Under the pieces are notes generated by a model, which worked only from the letters and a program-made list of their open reading frames with translations, did not search any database and was not told the origin of the DNA. DNA of 64,000 nucleotides from Gammaproteobacteria bacterium. Lineage in GTDB: Bacteria; Pseudomonadota; Gammaproteobacteria; SZUA-140. Shown in pieces: positions 8,438-17,940 of this stretch (positions are counted from its first letter, which is position 1; every line of letters starts with the position of its first letter). The stretch lies in NCBI GenBank assembly GCA_016218365.1, contig JACREF010000010.1, positions 58,024 to 122,023 on the forward strand. Direction: 5' to 3'. The translations under genes were made by a program, and so were the position numbers.

Positions 8438-9595
8438 ATGACTGTCATCGCCATCACCAACCAGAAAGGTGGATGCGGCAAGACCACCACTGCCATCAAC
8501 CTCGCCGCCTGTCTGGGACGACGCGCGCAACGCACGCTGCTGATAGACATGGACCCGCAGGGCCATGCCTCGCTCGGCCTGGGTCAGCGTTGCCAGGACA
8601 CCGAGGGACTTTATGAAGTGTTCATGCATGAGGCCGAGCTCGATGAGGTGATCGTGCCCCAGGTCATCGCCAATGTTGACCTGGTACCGGCGACCATATC
8701 ACTGGCGGCGGTTGAACATCTGCTGAGTGACAGTGCACACCGTGACCGGCAGCTGGCTCTGTTGTTAAAGCCGCTGCGTGAACGGTATGACTTCATCCTG
8801 CTGGACTGCCCACCGTCACTGGGCCTGCTGAGCTTCAACGCCCTGCGCGCCGCCTCGGCAGTGTTGATCCCGGTGGAGTTGAGCACCTTCGCCCTTGACG
8901 GCCTGGAGCGTCTCAGCGAAACCGTGGACCTGCTCAGCAGCAAATACCAGCTCGATATCCCCCAGTATATTGTCGTCACCCAGCTCGATCACCGTACGCG
9001 CTTCACGCGCCTGATGCTCAACGACCTGCTGGATCGTTATGCCGACCAGGTATTGTCGACGCGCATCCACCACACGATCAGGCTGCGTGAGGCGGCCGCC
9101 CAGGGCAAACCGGTCATCGAGTATCTGCCCGGCTGCCAGGCCGCCTATGATTATCAGCAACTGGCCGAGGAGCTGCTGATCGAAACCGGCAAGGCCTCGT
9201 GGGATACAACATTACTGCCGCGGCCGGACACCACCACGGCAACGGTCAGTGCAGCACCCGTCAAAGCCACCACCCCCGGCAGACGACCCGTCAACACGGC
9301 CCGGCCATCCCGCTACAAGGTGGTCATCACGGCACCGGATGCGGCAACAGCCGACATGGATATCAAGCTGGCCGGCGAGTTCAATGACTGGATCCCCGAT
9401 CGCGGAGTCGAGACCGTCCGCAGTGATGGCAGGCTGCACAAGATCGTGCATCTGCAACCGGGTCAATACCAATACCGCCTGGTCATAGATGGCAAATGGC
9501 AGCAGGACCCCAATAACCCGCTGCACATCGTCAATAATTTCGGCGAGGTCAATTCGTTGTTGCAGGTCAGCGCTGCCAACCTGGAGATCCAATGA
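8438..9595 (+). CDS. ParA-type ATPase fused to a C-terminal CBM48/AMPK glycogen-binding-like domain
   Basis: The first 250 residues are a ParA/Soj ATPase with the deviant Walker A KGGCGKTT at residues 10-17, the A' motif LIDMDPQG and Walker B DFILLDCPPSLG. A Pro/Thr-rich linker (about 255-290) leads to a domain of about 90 residues with KLAGEFNDWIPDRG, GQYQYRLVIDGKWQQDP and NNFGEVNSLL, the pattern of AMPK-beta type glycogen-binding (CBM48) folds. ParA ATPases position cargo on the nucleoid; the added domain suggests carbohydrate or protein docking. I chose the ATG at 8438, preceded by GAGAGGAG; an ATG at 8420 contains that ribosome site within its own codons. The next gene starts 1 base after the stop. 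Confidence 0.88.
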   Translation: MTVIAITNQKGGCGKTTTAINLAACLGRRAQRTLLIDMDPQGHASLGLGQRCQDTEGLYEVFMHEAELDEVIVPQVIANVDLVPATISLAAVEHLLSDSAHRDRQLALLLKPLRERYDFILLDCPPSLGLLSFNALRAASAVLIPVELSTFALDGLERLSETVDLLSSKYQLDIPQYIVVTQLDHRTRFTRLMLNDLLDRYADQVLSTRIHHTIRLREAAAQGKPVIEYLPGCQAAYDYQQLAEELLIETGKASWDTTLLPRPDTTTATVSAAPVKATTPGRRPVNTARPSRYKVVITAPDAATADMDIKLAGEFNDWIPDRGVETVRSDGRLHKIVHLQPGQYQYRLVIDGKWQQDPNNPLHIVNNFGEVNSLLQVSAANLEIQ

Positions 9596-9596
9596 C

Positions 9597-10382
9597 ATGG
9601 CCGCCGTCAAGCAAGCACTGCAACTCGACAGCCGACAACGCCTGGCACAGATCAGCCACCATTTTCTTGATGGCGCTGTCCGTAAACCCGCCGCCACCCC
9701 GTTCACAGTCCTGGTCATGAACGAGCTGCCCCAGCAACAGCAATTCCCATTGCAGCCGCTGGTTCGACAACTGGCCGATCGCGGTCATGCCACGCTGCTG
9801 ATCGAACAGATGGCAGGCATGGACGGACAAGACAGCACGGTACGCTACACGCTGCAACGCCCGGCGCGCGGCGCCCCCCGCCCGATGGACACCTGCCTCA
9901 GCACGGTTTCGCCATTGATGCAGGCCCTGGGGCAATCCCGCTACTGGCCGGCCGCAGCTGACATCGTCATGCTGCCACTGGCCACGGTGATGCCCTCGGT
10001 ACTGGCCCATGGCAATCGCATCCTGTTGCCGGTATCGGCAGACCGTGAAGGCCTGCGTGGCGCCTATCTGCAGGTCAAACGACTGTCGGCCCATATCCGC
10101 CCGCACAGCATCGGCATCGCCGTCATCAATGCCCACAGTCGCAACGATGCCCGGCAGGCCTTCAGCCGTCTGGCCGTCGCCGCATTGAGTTTCCTCGGGA
10201 TCAAGCTGCTCAGCTATGGCCAGCTGCCGAACCCGCAGGCCACGCACAGGCCAGGCAGACCGGGCGCCGGGCCGCTACAGGACATCACGGATCTGTTACT
10301 GGCCGATCACCGGGACTGGCGCTTGCAAACCCGGCAGGATAACGCTGTCATCGCGCGCCCAGCTGAATCCATCCATCAATGA
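9597..10382 (+). CDS. ParA/FlhG-like protein lacking a P-loop
   Basis: A 261-residue protein. The second half has segments such as RILLPVSADREGLRGAYLQV and FSRLAVAALSFLGIKLL that resemble the later part of MinD/FlhG ATPases, where an orphan domain scans helix 7 and the hydrolysed cofactor region. No Walker A (GKT/GKS) is present in the N-terminal part, so it is probably a non-catalytic paralogue. It lies between the ParA-CBM gene (1-base gap) and the next gene (ATGA overlap), so the three are almost certainly co-translated. The assignment rests on weak similarity read by eye. Confidence 0.65.
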   Translation: MAAVKQALQLDSRQRLAQISHHFLDGAVRKPAATPFTVLVMNELPQQQQFPLQPLVRQLADRGHATLLIEQMAGMDGQDSTVRYTLQRPARGAPRPMDTCLSTVSPLMQALGQSRYWPAAADIVMLPLATVMPSVLAHGNRILLPVSADREGLRGAYLQVKRLSAHIRPHSIGIAVINAHSRNDARQAFSRLAVAALSFLGIKLLSYGQLPNPQATHRPGRPGAGPLQDITDLLLADHRDWRLQTRQDNAVIARPAESIHQ

Positions 10383-10924
10383 ACGTTCGCCCGCTGCCCG
10401 AACTCAAACCTGAACAGCTCGCCTCGTTGCTGACGGCAAGCCTGACTGCGCTCTATCCGTCGGCCAGCGTACTGGGCGCAGATCTGCCGCTGCCGGCACC
10501 CCATCTGCTGCTGCAGGCCACAGACCGCCTGCGCCTGGCCTGCTACTGTCAGCGGATGACAGCGACCTTCCTGTCCGATGCCTTGCAGGCCTTCGATGAA
10601 CTCCATGATCATCGATCGTGGCTCCGCCTGCTGCGACCCGGGCAGTCGATACCGGACACACTGCCGCTGACCCTGGTGCTGATCACGCCTGATCCACCAC
10701 CTGGGCTGCGGCTGCTGGAACAGTGCCGGCCAGCCCTGGAGCTCTACCGCTTTCGTCCGCTGCAGATCGATGAACAGGCCACCCTGATCCTGGAACCGCT
10801 GTTTGCCGCCACGCCACTTGCCCCCGCAACACCGCCGCCGCCTGTCGCCAGCCCTGTGAGCAGACATACCCCTGCAGAGCTGACAGCGGCAGAGGCGTCT
10901 TTTTTCAACGCCATCAATCTTTGA
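10379..10924 (+). CDS. Hypothetical protein, last gene of the ParA-CBM operon
   Basis: A 181-residue protein of no family that I recognise. It has a leucine-rich N-terminal half, a central segment around LPLTLVLITPDPPPGLRLL that could be a Rossmann-like strand-loop, and a Pro/Ala-rich tail (about 140-165) ending in AEASFFNAINL. No signal peptide or membrane segment is visible. Its ATG overlaps the preceding stop in an ATGA, which argues that it works with the two ParA-like proteins, perhaps as a cargo adaptor in the manner of ParB or McdB partners. That role is inference from gene order. Confidence 0.7.
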   Translation: MNVRPLPELKPEQLASLLTASLTALYPSASVLGADLPLPAPHLLLQATDRLRLACYCQRMTATFLSDALQAFDELHDHRSWLRLLRPGQSIPDTLPLTLVLITPDPPPGLRLLEQCRPALELYRFRPLQIDEQATLILEPLFAATPLAPATPPPPVASPVSRHTPAELTAAEASFFNAINL

Positions 10925-11001
10925 TCAGGATGCGCCGCCGCTCATGGCCGCGCCGGCTCAAAGAGCCGCGTACCGCCATCGCCTGTTGAACACTTGTTGA
11001 T

Positions 11002-11030
11002 TTCCCAAGTCCACGGCGGGCGGCTAGAAT
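11002..11030 (+). promoter_or_regulatory. Candidate sigma-70 promoter of pyrE
   Basis: TTCCCA at 11002-11007 and TAGAAT at 11025-11030 are separated by 17 bases and lie about 25 bases before the pyrE start. The -10 matches five of six consensus bases and the -35 four of six. Confidence 0.45.
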
Positions 11031-11055
11031 AGACATTTTTTATGGAATGGGTACC

Positions 11056-11703
11056 ATGATCCGCGATTACCAGCGAGAGTTCTTCGATTTTGTCATCGAC
11101 TGTGGCGTACTGCGCTTTGGTTCCTTCACCCTCAAATCCGGCCGCATCAGCCCCTATTTCTTCAACAGCGGCCTGTTCAACAGCGGACGCACCATCAGCG
11201 CCCTGGGCCGGTATTACGCCGCGGCGATCGAGGACTCAGGCATGGGCTATGACATGCTGTATGGCCCGGCCTACAAGGGCATCCCGCTGGCGGTGGCCAC
11301 GGCGATCGCCTTGAACGATCACCACCGGCGCGATGTGCCCTACGCCTTCAACCGCAAGGAGGCCAAGGGCCACGGTGAGGGCGGCATCATTGTCGGCAGT
11401 CCGCTGAACGGCCGGGTACTGGTCATTGACGATGTGATCTCGGCCGGCACCTCGGCACGCGAATCGGCCGACATCATCCGCCATGCGGGCGCCGAATTCG
11501 CCGGCATGGCCATCGCGCTGAACCGCCAGGAACGCGGCCTGGGCGCCGTGTCGGCGATCCAGGAGGTCGAACAGGACTACGGCATCCGGGTCACCAGCAT
11601 CGTCGATCTGGCGACACTGATCAGCTACCTGGAACAGAAAAAGGATAAACAGGGCGAGCTCACCGCGATCCGCGCCTACCAGCAACAGTACGGCACCGGC
11701 TGA
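11056..11703 (+). CDS. pyrE: Orotate phosphoribosyltransferase
   Basis: PyrE joins orotate to PRPP to form orotidine 5'-phosphate in pyrimidine synthesis. The 215-residue protein has the family start YQREFFDF, the [13 protein letters not shown] segment, the GPAYKGIP loop, [13 protein letters not shown] flexible loop and the PRPP-binding [17 protein letters not shown]. The ATG at 11056 gives the standard N-terminus; an upstream in-frame ATG at 11047 adds three residues and sits in what is likely the ribosome-binding stretch. Confidence 0.97.
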   Translation: MIRDYQREFFDFVIDCGVLRFGSFTLKSGRISPYFFNSGLFNSGRTISALGRYYAAAIEDSGMGYDMLYGPAYKGIPLAVATAIALNDHHRRDVPYAFNRKEAKGHGEGGIIVGSPLNGRVLVIDDVISAGTSARESADIIRHAGAEFAGMAIALNRQERGLGAVSAIQEVEQDYGIRVTSIVDLATLISYLEQKKDKQGELTAIRAYQQQYGTG

Positions 11704-11732
11704 TACATTATCGAACAACGCATCGGCGTTTT

Positions 11733-12488
11733 TCAGCCCAGTATCAGCTTCAGCCCGACCAGCACCGTCATGACCTCGAAGGCGCGCTTGATGAAGCGGT
11801 TGCCGTGGCGGATAGCAAGATGGGCCCCGACATAACCCCCAACCAGCGACCCGATCAGCAGCATCGGCAACCAGTCCCAGGCGATGGTACCGAGCATGCC
11901 CAGCGTCACAGCACCGCTGCCGTTCCACGCCAGACCAACCAGCACCAGCGTATGGGCCACCGCCCGCTTGTAATCCATGCCAAACCATTGCACCAGCCAC
12001 AAGGTGACAAACAGACCGGTGCCCGAGGTCAGTGAGCCATTCAGCACGCCGATGACAAACAGGCCGGCAGCACCCAGCAGATTGCCACGGAGATCACGAT
12101 GCGCCGGCTGATAATGCTGACCCAGCGCCGGCCGCAGCCATGAATAGATACCCATCAGCATCGTCAGCACACCGAGTGCAAGCTGGGCGATGCGGTCCGG
12201 GATCTGCAGGATCAGGCTGGCGCCGAGGATGACCCCGGGCACCCCGCTGACCAGTAGCAACAGGATGAAACGCCGCTCCAGCGTATCCTCGCGCAGATGG
12301 CGCAGCGTTGCGCCGACGCCCAGCGCCACCGATGCCACCTTGTGGGTGGCCAGTGCAATGCCAAAGGGCAGACCAAGGAAGATCAAGGCCGGCAGCTGCA
12401 ACAGGCCGGCGCCGCCACCGGCAAAGGCCGAAAACAGATTGGCCAGCAAGGATACCGCCAGCAACAACCCTTGATCGACCACGCTCAA
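11733..12488 (-). CDS. TauE/SafE (TSUP) family transporter
   Basis: A 251-residue inner-membrane protein with about eight hydrophobic helices. The opening GGGAGLLQLPALIFLGLPF is the TSUP signature, where a glycine-rich turn follows the first helix, and a second repeat-like region is found around NGSLTSGTGLFVTLWLV. TSUP proteins export sulfite, sulfoacetate or other sulfur-containing anions in several bacteria; the substrate here cannot be deduced. It converges with pyrE and lies just downstream of argB on the same strand with 34 bases between them. Confidence 0.88.
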   Translation of the reverse strand: MSVVDQGLLLAVSLLANLFSAFAGGGAGLLQLPALIFLGLPFGIALATHKVASVALGVGATLRHLREDTLERRFILLLLVSGVPGVILGASLILQIPDRIAQLALGVLTMLMGIYSWLRPALGQHYQPAHRDLRGNLLGAAGLFVIGVLNGSLTSGTGLFVTLWLVQWFGMDYKRAVAHTLVLVGLAWNGSGAVTLGMLGTIAWDWLPMLLIGSLVGGYVGAHLAIRHGNRFIKRAFEVMTVLVGLKLILG

Positions 12489-12522
12489 GGCCGGCCACCC
12501 TCACAGCCACATGAAGAGGGTC

Positions 12523-13449
<927 letters not shown>

Positions 13450-13521
13450 TTATAGGGCAACGCGGCGGCAGTCACCAAACCTGCGCACCGAGCGCCAGCC
13501 AGCTTTCGCTGCGACCGCGAG

Positions 13522-14928
13522 TCAGAATGGCAGCGGCTGCTGCGGCGCCACCTGGTGCATCGCGGCGCGAAACTGCTGCTGGATGCGCACCAACGCCTGC
13601 TGGTCATCGGCCTCGAAACGGATCACCAGGCTCGGTGTGGTGTTCGAGGCGCGCACCAGGCCCCAGCCATCGGCAAAATCGGCCCGGATGCCGTCGATGG
13701 TCGTGATCTTCGCCCCCGGAAACTGTGCCTGGGCGATGAACTGTTTCATGAATGCAAAATGTTCGCCGTCATGGGCAAAATGCACATTCAGCTCCGGCGT
13801 GCTGACATCCTCCGGCAAGGCAGCGAACAACGTGTGGGTGTCCTGCTGACCGCGGGCGACGATCTCGAGCAGCCGGGCCGCGGTGTACAACGCATCATCG
13901 AAACCATACCAGCGCTCCTTGAAGAACACATGGCCGCTCATCTCGCCGGCCAGCAGCGCGCCGCTCTCCTTCATCTTGGCCTTGATCAGCGAATGCCCGG
14001 TCTTCCACATCAGCGGTCGACCACCATGCGCACTGATGACCGGTGCCAGATGACGGCTGCATTTGATGTCGAAAATGATCTGCGCACCCGGATTGCGGTC
14101 GCAGACATCGGCGGCATACAACATCAGCTGGCGATCCGGCCAGATGATCTTGCCGGTGCTGTCGACAACTCCAAGCCGGTCACCATCGCCATCGAAGGCC
14201 AGCCCGAGGTCGGCGCGCTCGCGCCTGACCGCAGCGATCAGGTCCTGCAGATTCTGCGGCTTGCTCGGATCGGGGTGATGATTGGGGAAATGGCCATCGA
14301 TGTCGCAGAACAGCGTTGTAAGCTGGCAACCCAGCGCCTGCATCAGCCGCGGCGCCAGTTCACCGGCCACACCATTGCCGGCATCAACGACCACCTTCAA
14401 AGGCCGCGCCAGCTTCACATCACCGACAATGCGCTCCACATACGCTGCGGCCACATCCTGCTGGCGAATGGCGCCGCTGCCCGTGGTGAAATCCTGCTCG
14501 CTGACGCGGCGATACAACTGCTGGATCGCATCGCCGGACAGCGTGTCGCCACCGATGACGATCTTGAATCCGTTGTAGTCGGGTGGATTGTGGCTGCCGG
14601 TGACGGCGATGCCTGAGCCGGCACCGAGATGATAGGTCGCGAAATACAACACCGGCGTCGGCACCCGGCCGATGTCGATGACCTCACAGCCGGTCGCGGC
14701 CAGCCCGGCCGCCAGCGCCGCGACAAAGCCCGGCCCGGACAGCCGCCCGTCACGCGCCACCACGGCCTGTGTCAGCCCGCGGGCGCGGATCGCACTGCCG
14801 GCCGCCCGGCCGATGTCATACACCACCTGATCGTTAAGCGTCTGGTCGACGACACCGCGAATATCATAGGCCTTGAAGATCGAGCGTTCGACCTTGCCTG
14901 CGGTACCGCTGTAACTGGCCTGCATCAT
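13522..14928 (-). CDS. algC: Phosphomannomutase/phosphoglucomutase
   Basis: A 468-residue alpha-D-phosphohexomutase that interconverts mannose or glucose 6- and 1-phosphates for lipopolysaccharide and polysaccharide precursors. It shows the phosphoserine loop VTGSHNPPDYNGFK, the magnesium loop DGDGDRLG, the sugar loop GEMSGHVFF and a C-terminal phosphate-binding region near RASNTTPSLVIRFE. Its length is close to Pseudomonas AlgC. I selected the ATG at 14928 just after dut; the open frame continues upstream into dut as a shadow. The order coaBC-dut-algC is common in gammaproteobacteria. Confidence 0.93.
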   Translation of the reverse strand: MMQASYSGTAGKVERSIFKAYDIRGVVDQTLNDQVVYDIGRAAGSAIRARGLTQAVVARDGRLSGPGFVAALAAGLAATGCEVIDIGRVPTPVLYFATYHLGAGSGIAVTGSHNPPDYNGFKIVIGGDTLSGDAIQQLYRRVSEQDFTTGSGAIRQQDVAAAYVERIVGDVKLARPLKVVVDAGNGVAGELAPRLMQALGCQLTTLFCDIDGHFPNHHPDPSKPQNLQDLIAAVRRERADLGLAFDGDGDRLGVVDSTGKIIWPDRQLMLYAADVCDRNPGAQIIFDIKCSRHLAPVISAHGGRPLMWKTGHSLIKAKMKESGALLAGEMSGHVFFKERWYGFDDALYTAARLLEIVARGQQDTHTLFAALPEDVSTPELNVHFAHDGEHFAFMKQFIAQAQFPGAKITTIDGIRADFADGWGLVRASNTTPSLVIRFEADDQQALVRIQQQFRAAMHQVAPQQPLPF

Positions 14929-14947
14929 CACTCCGTTATCATCACGA

Positions 14948-15403
14948 TCACTGCCGGCCGGAATGGCCGAAGCCGCCGCTGCCGCGGGTACTGTCGGTAA
15001 ATTCACTGACGATGTCAAAGCGTGCCTGCAGCACCGGCACCAGTACCAGCTGCGCGATGCGTTCACCGATCTCGATCGTGAACGGCTGCGCGCTGCGGTT
15101 CCAGCACGACACCAACAGCTGCCCCTGATAATCGGAATCGATCAGGCCGACCAGGTTACCGAGCACGATGCCATGCTTGTGACCCAGCCCGGAGCGCGGC
15201 AACAGCATCGCGGCCAGGCCCGGGTCCTCGATATGGATCGCAATCCCGGTCGGGATCAGCTGCGTGGCGCCGGGCGTCAGCACCAGCGCTGCATCGAGCA
15301 TCGCCCGCAGGTCCATGCCGGCCGAGCCGGCGGTGGCATAACCGGGCAACGGAAACTCCGCGCCCAGCCTGGGATCAAGGATTTTCAGTTGTAAGCTGCG
15401 CAT
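14948..15403 (-). CDS. dut: dUTP diphosphatase
   Basis: This 151-residue trimeric dUTPase hydrolyses dUTP to dUMP, keeping uracil out of DNA and feeding thymidylate synthesis. The five family motifs are present: [43 protein letters not shown] and the C-terminal P-loop-like [10 protein letters not shown]. The ATG at 15403 gives the standard start [10 protein letters not shown] and overlaps the end of coaBC by 29 bases, which supports co-translation. Confidence 0.96.
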   Translation of the reverse strand: MRSLQLKILDPRLGAEFPLPGYATAGSAGMDLRAMLDAALVLTPGATQLIPTGIAIHIEDPGLAAMLLPRSGLGHKHGIVLGNLVGLIDSDYQGQLLVSCWNRSAQPFTIEIGERIAQLVLVPVLQARFDIVSEFTDSTRGSGGFGHSGRQ

Positions 15404-16598
15404 GATACCTCTGTGCAATCATCTGGATCAGCCGGCGCGCCAGTTGCGTCTTGCTGGCCAGCGGCCATTCTACACTGCCGCCGTCCCACACCACTATCAG
15501 CGCATTGTCATCACTGTCGAAGCCGCCTTGAGTCCCCGATACATCATTGGCCGCGACCAGGTCCAGCCGCTTACGCGCCAGCTTGTCACGCGCATGTCCC
15601 ACCAGATGCTCGGTCTCGGCGGCAAAACCGACGGTATACGGGCGATCGCGACGCGCCGCAACCTCGGCAACGATGTCCGGTGTCGGCTCCAGCTCCAGTT
15701 GCAGGCCAGCAGGGCCTTTCTTGATTTTTTGTGACGCCTGCTGCCGTGGACGGTAATCGGCCACGGCCGCGGCGCCAATGAAGATGTCCTGCACAGCAAT
15801 ATGCGCCTGCACCCGCTGGCGCATCTGTTCGGCAGTGATTACATCGAGACGGGTCACGCGTGGCGGCGTAGTCAGCGACACCGGTCCACTGATCAGTGTC
15901 ACAATGGCGCCGGCCTCAACAGCAGCGCTGGCCAGCGCGAAACCCATCTTGCCGGAACTGCGATTGCTCAAATATCTGACCGGGTCCAGCGGTTCGCGGG
16001 TCGGCCCGGCCGTCACCATGACCCGCAGACCTGCCAGCAGGCCACACTCAAACAGTCCGGCCAGATCCGCGACCAGCGCGCCAGGTTCACGCATCCGCCC
16101 CTCACCGACCTCGCCACAGGCCTGATCGCCGCTGTCTGGCCCAAAGCCATGGATGCCACGCGACTGCAACAACTCGATATTGGCGCGGGTCGCACCGTTG
16201 GCCCACATCTGGCGGTTCATCGCCGGTGCCACCGCGATCGGCACCGCCGCTGCCAGACACACGGCTGTCAGCAGGTCATCGGCGCGGCCCTGGGCCAGCC
16301 GGGCAATAAAATCGGCACTGGCCGGGGCGATCAGCAGCGCATCGGCCCAGCGTGCCAGCGTAATATGCCCCATACCGGCCTCGGCATCGGCATCGAGCAG
16401 ACGCTGATGCACCGGCCGGCCGGCCAGGGCCTGCAGCGTCAGCGGCGTGATGAATTCGGCGCCACCGGCAGTCAGCACCACCTCGACCTCGGCACCGGCA
16501 TCGCGCAAGCGGCGGATCAGCTCGGCGCCCTTGTAGGCGGCAATACTGCCGGTGATACCGAGCACGATCCGCTTGCCGGACAGACTGGCCTGTTCCAC
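15375..16598 (-). CDS. coaBC: Bifunctional phosphopantothenoylcysteine decarboxylase / phosphopantothenate-cysteine ligase
   Basis: CoaBC converts 4'-phosphopantothenate and cysteine to 4'-phosphopantetheine in coenzyme A synthesis. The 407-residue protein has the N-terminal flavin CoaC domain ([33 protein letters not shown] with the catalytic cysteine) and the C-terminal CoaB domain ([39 protein letters not shown]). Both active-site sets look intact. It is divergent from radC and overlaps dut downstream. Confidence 0.96.
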   Translation of the reverse strand: MEQASLSGKRIVLGITGSIAAYKGAELIRRLRDAGAEVEVVLTAGGAEFITPLTLQALAGRPVHQRLLDADAEAGMGHITLARWADALLIAPASADFIARLAQGRADDLLTAVCLAAAVPIAVAPAMNRQMWANGATRANIELLQSRGIHGFGPDSGDQACGEVGEGRMREPGALVADLAGLFECGLLAGLRVMVTAGPTREPLDPVRYLSNRSSGKMGFALASAAVEAGAIVTLISGPVSLTTPPRVTRLDVITAEQMRQRVQAHIAVQDIFIGAAAVADYRPRQQASQKIKKGPAGLQLELEPTPDIVAEVAARRDRPYTVGFAAETEHLVGHARDKLARKRLDLVAANDVSGTQGGFDSDDNALIVVWDGGSVEWPLASKTQLARRLIQMIAQRYHAQLTTENP

Positions 16599-16680
16599 AA
16601 CCCCACCCCTAGGACTGATCAGTACAAACCGCTAAGATACCACTGATTTCACCACGATGCAGACACGGAGGTCTGATCAC

Positions 16681-17355
16681 ATGGCAATCACCGACTGGCC
16701 TGCCGACGAACGGCCGCGCGAAAAACTGCTGCTGCGCGGCGCCACGACCTTGTCCGATGCCGAACTGCTGGCGATCGTGCTGCGCACCGGGGTACGCGGC
16801 CGCACCGCCGTCGACCTGGCCCGCGCGCTGCTCAACGAATACGGCGGTCTGCGCGCCCTGCTCGGTGCCAGCCAGCAACGGCTGTGCCAAAGTCCGGGCC
16901 TCGGCGCGGTCAAATATGTCCAGCTGCAGGCCATGGCCGAGATGGGCCGGCGCTGCCTGCGCGAGACGCTGACCCGCGGCGACGTACTGTCCTCCCCGGA
17001 GGCGACCCGGCACTTTCTCAGCGCCCAGCTGCGGGACCATGGCCACGAGGTCTTTGCCTGCCTGTATCTGGACAACCGCCACCGCGTGCTGAGCTACGAG
17101 GAGCTGTTCCGCGGCAGCATCGACGGCGCCAGTGTCTACCCGCGCGAGGTCGTCAAGCGCTGCCTGCAGACCAATGCCGCCGCGGTGATCTTTGCCCACA
17201 ACCACCCGTCCGGCGTCGCCGAGCCCAGCTCGGCCGATCAGGCACTGACCCGGAGGCTGCAGCAGGCGCTGGCGCTGGTCGATATCCGGGTCCTCGACCA
17301 CCTGGTCATCGGCGACGGCGAGGTCGCCTCGTTTGCCGAACGCGGGTTGTTGTAA
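16681..17355 (+). CDS. radC: RadC family JAB/MPN-domain protein
   Basis: The 224-residue protein has an N-terminal helix-hairpin-helix-like region ([11 protein letters not shown] and [14 protein letters not shown]) and a C-terminal JAB1/MPN metalloprotease-like domain with the zinc motif [15 protein letters not shown] and a preceding glutamate. The original link to DNA repair has been withdrawn for E. coli and the function is uncertain. The ATG at 16681 is chosen because the family begins close to WPADERPRE; the frame opens 24 bases earlier. It is divergent from coaBC. Confidence 0.93.
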   Translation: MAITDWPADERPREKLLLRGATTLSDAELLAIVLRTGVRGRTAVDLARALLNEYGGLRALLGASQQRLCQSPGLGAVKYVQLQAMAEMGRRCLRETLTRGDVLSSPEATRHFLSAQLRDHGHEVFACLYLDNRHRVLSYEELFRGSIDGASVYPREVVKRCLQTNAAAVIFAHNHPSGVAEPSSADQALTRRLQQALALVDIRVLDHLVIGDGEVASFAERGLL

Positions 17356-17367
17356 ACCGGACCGGGC

Positions 17368-17396
17368 TTGTCCGGTGAACCAGGATCTGGTATAAA
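17368..17396 (+). promoter_or_regulatory. Promoter of rpmB-rpmG
   Basis: TTGTCC (17368-17373), a 17-base spacer and TATAAA (17391-17396) form a good sigma-70 promoter 45 bases before rpmB. It begins just after the radC stop. Confidence 0.65.
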
Positions 17397-17440
17397 GGGC
17401 GGCTCAAGTTTCAGACAGCAAGATTTTGGAGGCCAGTCAG

Positions 17441-17677
17441 ATGTCCAGGGTGTGTCAAGTTACCGGCAAACGGCCGATGGTCGGCAACAGCGTGTCACAC
17501 GCGAACAACAAGACCAAGCGTCGCTTCCTGCCCAACCTGCAGAACCGCCGTTTCTGGGTGGCCAGCGAAAACCGCTGGGTGCGGCTGCGCCTGTGTTCCC
17601 AGGGGCTGCGGACCCTCGACAAGGTCGGCATCGACCAGGTACTGGCCGACATCCGCGCCCGCGGCGAAAAGATCTGA
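17441..17677 (+). CDS. rpmB: Ribosomal protein bL28
   Basis: A 78-residue large-subunit ribosomal protein with the standard sequence pattern: [15 protein letters not shown] at the start, [16 protein letters not shown], then [16 protein letters not shown] and a C-terminal [16 protein letters not shown]. The ATG at 17441 is preceded by TTGGAGG at a normal distance. It is followed 15 bases later by rpmG, the usual arrangement. Confidence 0.98.
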   Translation: MSRVCQVTGKRPMVGNSVSHANNKTKRRFLPNLQNRRFWVASENRWVRLRLCSQGLRTLDKVGIDQVLADIRARGEKI

Positions 17678-17692
17678 CAGGAGATTCTGGCA

Positions 17693-17848
17693 ATGCGTGA
17701 AAAGATCAGATTGGTATCCAGCGCCGGCACCGGCCACTTCTATACCACCGACAAGAACAAGCGGACCATGCCGGAAAAGATGGAGATCAAGAAATTCGAT
17801 CCCGTCGTCCGCAAACACGTGGTCTACAAGGAAGCAAAGATCAAATAA
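17693..17848 (+). CDS. rpmG: Ribosomal protein bL33
   Basis: A 51-residue ORF, starting [19 protein letters not shown] and ending VVYKEAKIK, matches bL33. It contains [20 protein letters not shown] and no cysteines, so it is the zinc-independent form. CAGGAGA lies about 10 bases before the ATG. It is co-transcribed with rpmB and followed by a hairpin terminator. Confidence 0.97.
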   Translation: MREKIRLVSSAGTGHFYTTDKNKRTMPEKMEIKKFDPVVRKHVVYKEAKIK

Positions 17849-17889
17849 TTCCGCACGACCTGCCCTGCCATGGGGCTGGCTTGTCACCC

Positions 17890-17923
17890 GATGCCGCGCC
17901 CCCAAAAGCGCGGCATCGTCGTT
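17890..17923 (+). terminator. Intrinsic terminator of rpmB-rpmG
   Basis: A 10-bp perfect stem (GATGCCGCGC, 17890-17899, with GCGCGGCATC, 17908-17917) and an 8-base loop, then GTCGTTT. It lies between the converging rpmG and desaturase genes and may serve both. Confidence 0.8.
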
Positions 17924-17940
17924 TCATACCCCAGACAATA

